Positions 1 to 21,800 of a stretch of DNA of 64,000 bases are shown in pieces. The notes beneath the pieces are model-generated. The model had not been told where the DNA came from, made no database searches, and saw nothing but the letters and a program-made list of their open reading frames with translations. Position 1 is the stretch's first letter; each line of letters starts with the position of its first letter. The DNA is taken from contig JACEVL010000429.1 in NCBI GenBank assembly GCA_020284085.1, forward strand, positions 423,001 through 487,000. Direction: 5' to 3'. The position numbers and the translations under genes are program-made. The DNA comes from Aporrectodea caliginosa (lineage: Eukaryota > Annelida > Clitellata > Crassiclitellata > Lumbricidae).

Positions 1-281
1 GGGCAGATTTATGCTCCACTTGCACCACTGACCATAAAGTCATGGGGAAGACAAAGGCAGGGAGTTAGAGTTGGGAGGAGAGGACTAGCTATCCACCCAA
101 ACATGCCTAGAAAATCAAGACATTAACATTTCATAACCATGGCTCTCAGGGTTAGCTCAAGGGGATGCTCATCTTTTCATTCTATATTCCACACAATCCT
201 TAGTAAGACAAATATTTTAAATTCACCATTCCATGAAATTCATCAATTCAATTAACCAAAGATTGAAGTGGATGGTTATAC

Positions 282-9698
<9,417 letters not shown>

Positions 9699-11409
9699 TT
9701 TCCAGATGAATTTCCTATAAGCGCCGACGGCCAACTGTAAACTAGACTGCTCTACTAGACACTTGACAACAGACTGATCATGTCAGCAAGTCTATTCGAG
9801 CGAATGCTTTCGATCGCTCAACCGACTACTATCGCTCTTAACCACGTCTGAAAGTCCACAGCACGCAATATTTGTGAAACAATAATAACTCGTTGTCCGC
9901 ATGACGATGATCAAGACTGACTAATGAAGATCAGAGGCTTTGACATAAAATCGAGAGTCATGCAGCAACAAAATCTTTTAAAATCCGATCTGTTGGAATT
10001 CACGCCGTGCTGCAACCACGTCCGAATCTAACCCGAAAAAGAACCGATCAATGATAAGATCTCGTGTAACCACACGCAGAAAATTAATTATACTTCGGTT
10101 GCAACATGTGTCTCCTACAACGACGGACATTTCTGCAATAACAGAAATGCTGTTGACATTGACATTATGCTGTTGACGCCAGAGGCAAAGATGGCCGCCG
10201 CCTCCGCTGCCAGCCTGTGACATCGCCGTGTGTCATAACGCAAATTGGTGCACCTGCACCGTCGCGATCATTGTGTAAAACAATGTGATGTTATTTCGGA
10301 CTTTTCATTGAACACTACTGTAATTTCATTAACACGTCGCAATTTCGCAAACGTCGCTTTACTTTGGCTGCAGATTAAATATTACCTGTCTGACATAGAG
10401 GCATATCCGTCACTGCTCAATAGGCCTACAGGCAATTGCTCAATTAATTTATAGGCCTACATCGTCATCATCATCGCCATCGTCGTCATCATCTTCACCA
10501 TCACCATCACAACCAGCAAATTAACGATAATGGCTGCGAATGAATTATCTAATTATCTACGGCTGTTTGTCAAATCTAGCGCTTTTCTCGTGTTTAGTCT
10601 AAGTGTTAGCCCATCGACATAATTATAGGCCTATGTGTTAGCCTATGTCTTCGAGATTTAAAGGTCTATAGGCTATATAGCCTATAGGCTATATTGTTTA
10701 TCCAGCGCTTTCTTGGTATTCCTTTGTTTCTCGTTTCGATCAATTGACGTTCTTATTCTTCCCACATGGCCAAAACATCGAAATCATACTGACACAGATT
10801 AGCCTATGACAGATATAGTGCATGGATCTCGGATTAGCGCACCTATAGTGCATTGATGGGATCATATATTATGCCTAGGCCTATAGGCTATGTAGCTGTG
10901 GCAGAAAAGGATCTCACCCGATAAATACTGAGCAGAGGGCATATAATATTATAGGCCTCCGGTGACTGAAGGAAAACGTTTAGCCTACATTGCTGAAGCC
11001 CATTTCGACAGCTAAACCTGTACGTGTTAGCATAATTATATCTGTTTATCACGGTCGGGAGCTGCGGCAAGTTAGTTCGAGCGCTTATCCAGATCGTCTG
11101 CTGTGAGCAATAAATTTATTGTCGTGGAAACCCGCCGTGAACTCTCCGGGTCGCAGAGGCAGAGTTTGAGCTTGCACGGAGCAGCAGACCAGCAGTCTCG
11201 CGTGTTGCTCGAAGGAACGCAAGTCCGGCCGGCGAAGGACTTAATTAGACGTCCTCAGTCGGACGGTCGCCAAAGGCAATCAACCACACGTCCTAGGTTT
11301 TCGATAAGATGTATTCTTCAAAGACGTCCACAGCAACGTAAGCAATGTAAGCGACACACCATCACAACAGTCAAGACCAGAAGAACTCAGCTCACAAAGT
11401 GAAATGCAG
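9699..11409. other. Intergenic region upstream of PIEZO exon 1
   Basis: It lies between the PIEZO start and the hAT insertion at 11418, and should hold the PIEZO promoter and 5' UTR on the minus strand; no TATA box or other element could be identified with confidence. The palindrome TAGGCCTA and variants such as ATAGGCTATAT recur at 10420-10960. ORFs at 9978-10223 (minus) and 11103-11402 (plus) match no family I know and lack convincing coding character. Confidence 0.5.
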
Positions 11410-11621
11410 CTCCCAACCAGTGTGATTCTCCTTACAGATTTTATTTTAGTTATAGTTACAGTTATAGTTAATGGTTTTTTATTTTAGTTATAGTTATAGT
11501 TATAGTTAGTATTATTTTTTAGTTATAGTTATAGTTATAGTTAATGGATTTTTATTTTAGTTAATTTTAGTTACTACTTAGTTAGTATAATTAAGGCTAA
11601 AAGTAAAATTGTGCGTATTAA

Positions 11622-12623
11622 CCCTCAGACTACCAGAATTTTTTTGATACACTGAGTACCAGTGGGGTCAAAATGACCCCAACACAATTTTTACAATAAG
11701 TTCTTTGTTTTTTACATTTTTATTTATTGCCATGAAAACAAATATTAGTAAAGTATTTGGAACATGATTAGGCTGTTGAAATGAATAAATTTTTAATTTA
11801 ATATTTTCAGATTAGTGTTCAAAGTGTTCGAGTGTTCTATGTTCAAAACTAGTATTGACAATATCCGGTCATTACAGTTACTGTTTACAGTTTATGCAGG
11901 TATACTCGGCAAGAACGACATAATTGCGCTTACTTTTTGCACAGATTATATTCGACTTCTTATCATTTTCTTATGATTTTGTCCACTTGTCAAATAAGTG
12001 CAAGTTGTTTAGGATATTGACTTTCTATTCTGCGCACCACATCGTCAAATCTAAGGGTACGTGATAATTTCTGGAACCGATTTCTAGTCATGCTGTCGCT
12101 GAAACAACGTCTAAACTCTACATTTTTGCTGTACTGCTTCATTTCTAGGTTTGTCAGATATATCACTCCATGTTTCACCATAAATGGCACTGCCTTCCTT
12201 ATTTATCCACTTCCGTTTCCTTTAGAATTGTTTTTTCACAACTAGTTTGAACCTGTTAGCAGACTGTCAACATTTTTGGCAATAAATTTACTAAGTAAAC
12301 AATATATAATAGTTTATATTTGTTAAAATACATTTAAAATCAATGTTAGCTCAATAAAAATGCATTTTGTTATTTTTACATATGTCAGAATTATTCAGTT
12401 TACACTGGGGTCAAAAATGACCCCACTGGTACTCAGTGTATAAATGGTATACCAGCGCCATCTGGTGATAGAAAATGTAAAATAAAACTTGGAATTTTGT
12501 ACAAAACAGGATTACCTATAAAGTCATAAAATTTCATTGAGATATCTCTTATGGGGGGTGAGCAGCACTAGTGCAAACTACCTCTGGGGTCATTTTTGAC
12601 CCCACTAGCTGGTAGTCGCAGGG
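11622..12623 (-). mobile_element. piggyBac-like transposon, internally deleted, nested in the hAT
   Basis: It is flanked by TTAA at 11618-11621 and 12624-12627. Termini CCCTCAGACTACCAG and CTGGTAGTCGCAGGG are inverted repeats matching at 13 of 15 positions. Subterminal copies of GGGGTCAAAAATGACCCC occur near both ends (11666, 12404, 12586). At 1,002 bp it is too short to encode a full transposase of about 600 residues, but a coding remnant survives on the minus strand. Confidence 0.88.
11990..12190 (-). pseudogene. piggyBac transposase fragment
   Basis: The 66-residue reading contains FSDSMTRNRFQKLSRTLRFD, the pattern typical of the region N-terminal to the DDE domain of piggyBac transposases. 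Both sides of the family protein are missing, including the catalytic aspartates, so this is a decayed internal piece. Its position inside TTAA-bounded inverted repeats supports the assignment. Confidence 0.75.
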
Positions 12624-14323
12624 TTAACACGAATAGCTGCTACTCTATGTCCATGTGCACGTGCTTCTTTTTCTTTAAATTTTCTATGAATTTATGCCAA
12701 TCTTTCTTTGATTAGCCTGTTGTTTTTGATCTGACCTTTGCTGGTGGCACACCAACATTTGAATTTTTTTACCTGGTGGTACAATCAAAATAAAGTTTAA
12801 AAACCGCTGAGTTATGCCAACATGACAGTGGCCAGTTGTGTCAACATGACACTGGCCAGTTCTGTCAGTTGTTGCCGCTCACATCAAAATAATTGACCAG
12901 TTATAGCCGACCAGCTGTGTCAACAAGAACAGAGCCGTCTATGTATGTCAAACTGAAAATGACTACTTATGTCAACATAAAACTCATAGATGACAAGCAA
13001 ACTCAAAGTTTCATAGCTAACTTCTTATAGTAGAAAATAAAAATAAAAATAGCTGTGTCACCAGAACGCTTACTAAAAAAGGAGCACATTCGTTGCCTGC
13101 TCTGGCAAAACAGCTCTGTCTAATCACAAAAAGCGAACACCACTTGTCTGTTTGTCTATTACATTGATCATCTTTATGACCAGACAATTAGTGTATATCT
13201 ATCAACTGCAGTGTCTGCCATAAAGCAGACAACACCAATTAACACCGATGCACGAAAGCCGAAACACAAAGCCAGGCATTGGCTTGCAGCTGAAGGAAGA
13301 AAAGGCAGCTGGCTTCAACTAAATTGATCTTAATCACAGTGCAAAAAAGCATATTTAAAAAACTAACAATTGGTTTTCCTTACAATATCCTGCTCAGGTG
13401 GAACAACAACGACCACCTGGTCTCTGTCAATGGTACCAGAGGAGGAGGAGGAGTAATCAGTGGCCTGAAACGTAAGGTAAGGCAGTTAGCACCTGGCACT
13501 TTCTTCTCTGAGACTAACTCTCAGACTAGCAGTGCCATCAGAACCTGAGCTGGCAGAATCGTTGATTCTGGCGGACGATTATTGAGAGCAGTTGTTGACA
13601 ATGATTCACAAGTCCTTTGAAGTTTGTTCCCCCAATAGTTCAGTGTCAATATGACTTGCAACTCAAACTGCACCATTTTAGTGGCAGATCTCATAGTACA
13701 CGTGACAGCTCACACATCAGGAGCTGGATCTCAGATACGGCGGAATTAGGCTGAATTTAACCACTGGTCAAAGGTCAATGTGATGAAGGGACATGCTATG
13801 CTGGCTGCCTTGCCCACCTGACTAATCAGTGCTATCATCTTCTACATCCTTACAACCACCAACATCACAAAGCCACACTTTGAAGATGAAAATGTCATTA
13901 TCACTTCTGAAGATGATGAAATTATATGAACCACTGATGTTTATATTCTGATCATCATCCTCATCATCATCATTTTCATCACCAACACAATTGTCATCAT
14001 CATCATCACCCTCCTTATCATTTTGGTCATCACCACCACCACCAGTCAGCCAGAAACCAGCTGCTAATAAACCACTCGAATACAGCTTAGCATAGTGACT
14101 GATGAACCATTCCCTTATGTTCCAACATCAACCACAAACAGTTCATATTAAAACAGCAGATAACAACAATGCAGAGTGAGAAAAGGCCATTAAGTGACTT
14201 ACTACAGGTAGACCGCAGGCGACTCTGTAGAACTTGTGACACTTCTTGTGAACGAGAACTTTGCAGCTGATGCACTTGAATCCCTGACGTCCCAATCCCC
14301 AGATACGATCCGAACAAAAGATT

Positions 14324-14387
14324 GAGCAGCACTAGTGCAAACTACCTCTGGGGTCATTTTTGACCCCACTAGCTGGTAGTCGCAGGG
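14324..14387. mobile_element. Solo right end of the same piggyBac family
   Basis: These bases are identical to 12560-12623, the right end of the nested piggyBac, and are followed by TTAA. The identity continues four bases past TTAA (CACG in both), about 72 bp in all. No matching left end was found between 12628 and 14323. Confidence 0.85.
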
Positions 14388-14706
14388 TTAACACGCTGTT
14401 TCACAATTTGCTCAGAGCTTTGAAAGCTTTTGAAGCATGTGTGCATTCAGCTTCATGAATACACGAATTTCCATTTTTTTCGTTCTCATTTATGTCGACT
14501 CATCTATATTGTACTTCCTATTTTTATTTTTTTTTATTAACGAAAATAAAGATTAATTTTCGTTATTGTTATTTTCGTTATAGTTATAGTTATAGTTAAT
14601 GATATTTTTAGTTATAGTTATAGTTATCGTTAACGAAATCATTTTATTTTCGTTAACGAACATTTTCGTTATCGTTATCGTTAACGAGAATCACACTGCT
14701 CCCAAC

Positions 14707-15866
14707 GCCAAGTCTAATGCAGCTCCCAACGCCACTCACTCACTCACTCACTCTGCATCTATGTAGCCTAAGTCCTGTGTGTAGGCCTACAGTGCATGTG
14801 TTACTAGTTCGGCGGTCCTTGGTCTATTCTGGCCCAAGTCGTCGGAGGTCCAGATGCTCCTTCGCGTGTCTCATTGCGCACCTCGTTGATGCGTGAGTCA
14901 GGGTCCAGTTGGGTCAGCCGCGCATACATTTATTTTGGCCGATTTATTATCAACCTCCTGCTCTTTGTTATTGGGGGCATTGATGGGCTGTACGCTGTGG
15001 TTGGCTGGTTTAGGTGTACGGCTGTCGCGATATGAGGTGGGATTGCTATGCCTGATTGGTTCCTCGCTCAGATGGTGGGATGCCATGTAGGCCTATAATT
15101 ATGTATCGACTGAGTTAGCCAACTCGTCGTCACGCAGCCAATCCCCCTTATCTTGTGGCAGGATGAAGTTTGAGCAGTCCCTCGGAGGCTCCTTCAATCA
15201 CCGTCAAGCTTTTTATTGCAACGAAATTATTACAAAAATGTCGGAAAGTAATAATAAAATGTAGATCCCGCTAGGGAGGGTCACCTACAAAGCATATATC
15301 CCCGAGAAGAATTACCAAGAAGACTGAACCAAGTGGTGACTGCTCATGAGCACCATGAAAACCAAAGTGTCCAGAACAAGTAATGAACTGTCTACAAACT
15401 ACGAACTTAGCTAGAACTTTAACCCTAGTCATACCGGGTTGGATCATTTATGACCCCATCCGTTTGATTGTTCTTATGGCACAGAATAAATAATTATTTA
15501 TACTGTGATTGAACTTAATTAGGTGTATTGCATTGTCATTTTAAATGTAACCTACCACAAAAATCCGCATTTATTATAGACCGTGGCCCTATGTAGAAGG
15601 CCTACCACTTTAGCAATTACACGTTAGCAACGCGTTGCCCGTGGTTAGTTCAGCTACTACTGCTAAAGATTTCTTGCTTACTTGCTATAATTTTAGAATT
15701 ATGTTTACATTTTGTCAATATTGGTTGACCTGACCTCATTCAACATGACCCTGTTTAATAACTGTGTCGCACGACCGGTGTTTTTGACTGATGGGACTTT
15801 GCTCATGAAAATCCTGATACTGGCTTTTATACACCGGTTTTAATAAAGTTTGCGTGACAAGAGAAG
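14707..15866. other. Intergenic region upstream of RMDN1
   Basis: No gene recognised. A (CACT)n-like run sits at about 14736-14750. Near 15421 the sequence TTAACCCTAGTCATACCGGG, followed by GGATCATTTATGACCCC, resembles a piggyBac-type end, but no partner was found. The last few hundred bases should hold the RMDN1 promoter; no core element was identified. Confidence 0.4.
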
Positions 15867-18800
15867 ATGGCGACTGTCAGTAGAAGTTTCTTGTCTTTGT
15901 CTAAGCGCTGCAGGAATTTCGTGCAGACTTATATTACGAAGAGCTCCCGATTGAGGACTGTCGTGACTAGTTGGGTATTTACATTTACGGTTTTTGCTCA
16001 GCAGTTACGCGATGAATGTGATAAATTATGTAGCACTAGTATTTTTGAACTTTTGTTGCGATAATTTTATTCGTAATTGGGCTGTTAAAAGCTTGGGTAT
16101 GAAATTCAGAACATGTTATACCTGGATGCGGAAGTTGAGGATGATTTGACTAGAAAATTGAGATGACTAGAGGACGTCAAGAGTACTTGCTGTTCTCTCT
16201 AGTCAGCCAGGTTGATGAATACATTTGCTCTGCAGCCCGTGCAGATAAAAAAATATTACCCTTTATGTTTAACAGTGTAACAAAAGCAGTACTGCCCCTT
16301 GCTGTATGTTCTAATGCCCACGATCTAGAGTGTCTTCTCTTTCTGTCCATGGACTTCTCTTTCTGTCCATGGACTCTTCGCCCATTGGGGTCGATCACAT
16401 GTCTTTCTGTACAACATGCAATCGATTTCTGTCATCTTTTATTTTGTGGCCTGTAGTATCAGCACCCTGCTGACCAGCTCTCCTCCTTTTTCCAGACTTG
16501 GGACTGGCACAGATAACCCTGTGGTGGAGTTAATCTAGATTAGCTAATCTAATCTGTGATCTAGAGTGTAGAAACTATTAATTTGACTTTAACTGGAATA
16601 TATTTTCAGGTTTTGTTGCATCGTTTCCCAGTCAAACTGTCTCTACTTAGTCTTGGTCCGATTGTGCATGCCGCTGTTTCCTCACAACCGAAAACTGTCA
16701 CAGACCAAACAGGTAACAGCGTCATGTTGAATAAGGTCAGGTCAACTATTGTGTTCTGTTCTACACAGTTTAAATCTGTTTCAATGTACTGGTTATCTAT
16801 TTGTGCTGACTCTCATAATGTCTGAAGTCTTTTTACAAGTTTCTGTTATTGGTCAGTGAAAAATGGTACTCACCCTTCAGAGATTGTGCAAGTTGTTATA
16901 TTTTTATATTCTATTAATCTGTAACAAATAACTAAACTGAAATTTAATTTCAGTTCAAGACCCATTGTTTTACTCTGGCCTTTTAATAGCTCCGTCTTGA
17001 TGCTCACAATGTCATGTGCAAGTAATGGTTTTAAAACTGAAATACAAATAAAGTTGTGATGATTTGCTTGATTTCACTCTGACTTTGCCAAGGGTTTTGA
17101 TCTGCTCAGAACAGCAAGTCATACGTGTAGCCGACAAACTGTACAACGAGAATGAAGTGGACCAGCTCTATGCACACTTGAAACCATTTAAGGACTCAAC
17201 GAACCCAGAAATCGTATGGCGACTCGCTCGAGCGACTTGTGACAAAGCCAAGTCAACTTCAGACAAAAACACAAGGAAGGATCTGATGTATGAGGCACTT
17301 GGCTATGCAGAACAAGCCCTTAATCTTGGAAAGGATACTAGCTTTGCTTGTCACAAGGTCACTGACTTCTATACTTCTTCACTAGTTAGATAATACATTA
17401 ATATAATTGAGTGTCCAGTGTATATGCAGATATTGCATTTATAACTAATCTAGTCTTAATTTTACTTCGTTGTGCCATTATCATGCAATACAAGGTATCA
17501 GTCACTTGAGAGTGAGTGAAACCGCATTTCGCAATCATCTGTTTAGAAAGTCCAGTTGAAGTCCAATTGGATGTCCAGTTGGACATATTTAAATGTATTC
17601 ACTTTGTGCTTATGCAAAAAGATGTTTGTGTTATATCTAGTATGCTCATTGAAAGGCTCAGAAACCATTTGTAATTGTAATTGTAATTACGACGATTTAT
17701 ATAGCGTTGTTGGTAGCAAGCTACTTCTAGAACGCTTAACAAAACTGTCTACTGTCAGCGCAAATGTTAGTGCTCGTGATTAAGTAATAAGTGCATTTTT
17801 AACTGTTTTTTGAAAATCGATAAACTTTTGGTTTCCTGAATGGGTGCAGGAAGACTGTTCCAGGCACGTGGCCCAGCGACCCGAAAGGCTCGATCATTTC
17901 TGTCCCCCCTCCCGATTATCAGGTGAAATGTCTTCTCATTGGCATCAATCGGATCTTCTCAAATGGTGTCTGGTTTAATTGTCTGGTTGGGCTGTTGTGG
18001 TTTAATTATTTTTTTTGATGGTATTGCTTTAATTGTTTTTTGCTGTTATGTTGTTTACTAATTGCTAAATAATTGTTAGATTACATTGTCTCTTGTCTTT
18101 ATTGCAGTGGTATGCGATAATGCTCGACTATGTGGGAGAGTATGAAGGAACAAAGGAGAGAATTTCCAAAGCCTACCATATTAAGGAGCATTTCCTGGTA
18201 ATAATTTTTCCTCTAAATTCGTACTAATGTCCTTAGTACCTGAGAGGTTTGGAAACTGAATATCAGTCTATGTCTTTTTTGCCTGTTATAACTAATGTCA
18301 CAGAGTAAAGGTAAAGTTTCCCACAAGCAGGTGCTTTTTTGTTGGGTTCTGAGTATAGTAGTGTTGTGGGGCGCGGTGGTGTAGGGTATGTTTGGTGCCT
18401 TGCAGCCGGAGGAGTTCGAATCCACCTCAAGCTGCCGCATAGGGACCCTGGACAAGTCCTTCACTCGCAATTGCTCATGCGCTTCGGCGTGAAACTCCGA
18501 TTCAGTGTCCGCGCTGTAGTCGGGAGCGCCTCTGAGTAGAAATCTTGAAGGGGCGCTATAACAAGTGCTCATACATACATACATAAGTTACATGCTCATA
18601 ATCATTTATATATGGCACATAAGCAAAAGTGATAATATCTATATATAATCGTTTTAGAATTGATTATCTAGCTTTCTAGATGCACAGGTGTTAGGACGTG
18701 TAATAAATAAAGTAATCAGAAACAACAATCTTACACTGAGCTGGCAAAGACATGAATCTTAGACTAGAAAGAAGCTTCGTACATCACATGACTTGACATT

Positions 18801-21800
18801 TATGCACCCAACCCATATGTTTACCCAGCTGCAGCCTTCTGTTCAGTGAGAGAAATAGTCGTGTGCAAACAACCTGCCAGGTCGTTACATAGCATCCATT
18901 CAGCAGATTCAGATCAGTGCAGGTGCAGTAGATTACTGTACGAGACTTTGAATAAGCAGCCTTTACTCTGCTGATTGCTGGTAGAAGTCTGCAGGCCTGA
19001 CCTTGATTGCAGCCTTCGTCTGCAGCATGCAAGATGGTGAAATAAGTTCACAGTGATCTGGGTCTGTAATCCGACAATTGTGGTTTCAATCCTGCTGGCT
19101 GTTATGACCTTCTGACCTTGTACAGTTTGTTGGCTCACATTTGGCTCATGCCTCAGGTTCAGATCCACTGATTTTATGCATGTGCAATAAGAGCATTAAA
19201 TGAATGAATAACTTTGTAACATCTACTGTCGACATACTTATCTTTAAAGTTCATATCCTGTCATTAGGTTGTAGCTTAACCTCAGTTTGGAATAGATAAC
19301 AAAGTTGTGATTGCCATAGGTTTGGTTTTTGTATAACAGAAGGCAATAGAGTTGAATCCTACAGATGCAACATCTGTTCATCTTCTTGGCTACTGGTAAG
19401 TTATTTTAACGTAATGACACTTTTTGAGCCTGTTCCATTTTTTAGTTGTTGAATACTGCTGCGTGAATAGGTGGTGGAAAGATAGAAGTAGAAAAGAAGG
19501 AGGAAGAAATAGAAGAAATGCAGTTCCTTGAGGTTACTGTGAGAGTCAGCCATGTGTGTGTAAGGTGTTGATGACTTCATTTTCTTAGCCTTTGCATGCA
19601 AGGGTGAGTGGCCAGTCCTCTTCCTTGGCACCTTATCTTCCCACCAACAGTGTACAGTTGCTCATTTTGTAGCTGAATTTATATTGGGAGCAGAACTTTT
19701 TAAGCCCTAGTGGGAATATGAACACGTGATCTTTATGTTGACTATCGAACATTCTGACCACTAGACTATTGTTGACCCAGAGTTAGCTGCACTGAATTTC
19801 TATCCTAATGGCAATCCATCATGAACAATGAACATGTGTGGAGAATGGAGTTGAAGAGACAAACGCAGAGTCTGTTATAAATTAGTCAATATTTCCTGTG
19901 CAGGTGTTTTGTGTTTGCCGACCTGGCATGGTATCAGCAGAAAATCGCTGCTGTTGTATTTGCAACACCTCCAAGCTCAACATATGAAGAGGTTAGTAAC
20001 TGTAACATAAATTAATTTTTTTAATTGCTCTGTTGTTATGTGAGTTTAATAACTGCCATAGCAGCCATACATTTCTTGGTTATGGATGGGCACGGTCCAT
20101 TTTGACTTCCTGTTGTTCCAGTTCCATCATCTCCAACTGAAAAGGTAATTCATTTAGAGAACTTATATAGCGCCCCTCCAAGATAACCTACTCAGAGGCG
20201 CTCCCAGCCCAACTACGGCGATAGAGAACAGTTTTCAAATTCTTGTAAAAGGTGTATGCAAAGTCTCCAGCTAGAAGAACACGCAGATCTGAAGGAAGAT
20301 TATTCCAGATAGTCGGCCCAACCACTGAGAAGGCACGAAGTTGCATCTTTGAAGTGCGTGCAGAGGGAACAGCAAGTTCGCCACGAGATGCAGAACGAAG
20401 ATTTCTGCGGGTAGCTAAAGCTGAGGTAGGGCGACAGAACTCACACAAGTAGGCTGAAGAACAGGGCCGTAGCGAGGCATGTGCCAACGGTGCCACGGCA
20501 CAGGGCGCAACTCAAGAGGGGGCGCAAATTTTGAGGTGGAATTATTTAATTATTAATTACTTGATCTTGAAATATGAAATATAGATAATAAATTTAATAA
20601 ATGTAATAAAATTAAATAATACCAGTTTAACAAATCTGGCATAGACCAAAATTGGCGCAGAAGCCAAATAGAGCGAACTGCCGTGATTATTGGATATTTA
20701 CGCGGAGAAAAGGGCGCTGCCGAAACTGTGCTTAGATTGTGGAAAAGCGAGCGAAAGAACGCGGTTCGTTAGGCACGTAGATTAGCCTATAAAACGAGGC
20801 GAGGCACTGAGAAGTGGCTCTTATTTGATTTTGCATGTACCGTCCCTGCTTACTGAAAAAAATGCATTGCTACTGAATGACGTTAGCTAATTCGATCCTG
20901 ATGAAACTGTAATTTTGAAAAAGACAGCTAACTTAATGAAACGGACTGATAAGTATAATTTTCGCGTAATTGGATGTTGAAACCGCTATTCGTTATCTCC
21001 CGTGAATTTGTTTTTATTAAACTATAATCAGAACTAGCGAAATGGCGGATGTTGAGTTGTCAGTGCCAGCTCATACAAAGCTAAATGATTTAATCTAGAA
21101 AGTTATACACCGGCAAGAAGAACAGGCAGAAGTGCTAAGGAGTATCGTAAGTGCTAAGACAGAGAGTGATCCCCAGACCGATAATGTAAGTACTGGGACG
21201 AGGAGCCCACTCAGAGCGGACACTTTTCTGTCGCCACTAAAGCCGGTCGTAGGCTCTAAGCTCGGCCTAGTAGCCTATCCGAAGAGCTGAAAGACATAGC
21301 GTCTAGTGACGCTATACAAGTCACTATAGAGGCCCCGTAGGGGCGCACGCCTGCTTCATAAACCCCGTGTTGATTACACGATGGGCACCCATGGCGTATA
21401 CGGTGGGACATCGAACCCGAGGGAAGTCGAATCCTTTCATCATGGAACTTGCCCAAACCTCCCTGTCCTCAAAGTCCCTTCAACAGCAAAATTAAATGTT
21501 AATAGAAACACAGAAACTTTGTTTCTATTATCTTTAAAAGACAAAGCCTTCTATTATAATTATATCCGAGATAACAAATTTGGTTGTTATTGGTAAAGTT
21601 GATATTTGAGGGGTGGGCGCTAGATTTACGCTTGGCACAGGGCGCAATTATAGCTTGCTACGGCCCTGCTGAAGAATGTTCAGCAAGTCAAGCAATCTCC
21701 TCTCATTCGTGGAGTTAATAGATAAAACTAATAGAGATGGCTCAAACCCTTATTCTTTAATTATAATTGGGTCTGGGCTTAAGCTTGGTTGCTTTGTTGA

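Larger units (their letters stand above)
11418..14698. mobile_element. hAT-type DNA transposon, non-autonomous, 3.3 kb, carrying a nested piggyBac
   Basis: A perfect 13-bp terminal inverted repeat, CAGTGTGATTCTC at 11418-11430 and its complement at 14686-14698, is bounded by the perfect 8-bp duplication CTCCCAAC (11410-11417 and 14699-14706). The CAGTG start and 8-bp duplication define hAT. Both ends carry subterminal arrays of TTATAG/AGTTA units (about 11440-11580 and 14570-14690). No hAT transposase was seen. The middle holds a piggyBac copy, a second piggyBac end, and unassigned sequence. Confidence 0.88.

Noticed and set aside
9978..10223. 81-codon minus-strand ORF upstream of PIEZO
   Set aside because: Gly/Val-rich low-complexity start and no family pattern; the PIEZO start with a conserved membrane helix lies downstream at 9698.
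11103..11402. 99-codon Arg/Gln-rich ORF
   Set aside because: No recognised family and no splice or conservation signal; it lies just beside a transposon boundary.
15867..16064. Full 65-codon ORF as a separate small protein
   Set aside because: Its first 36 codons fit as RMDN1 exon 1 in phase with the exon at 16610; the remaining codons after the donor at 15975 have no support.
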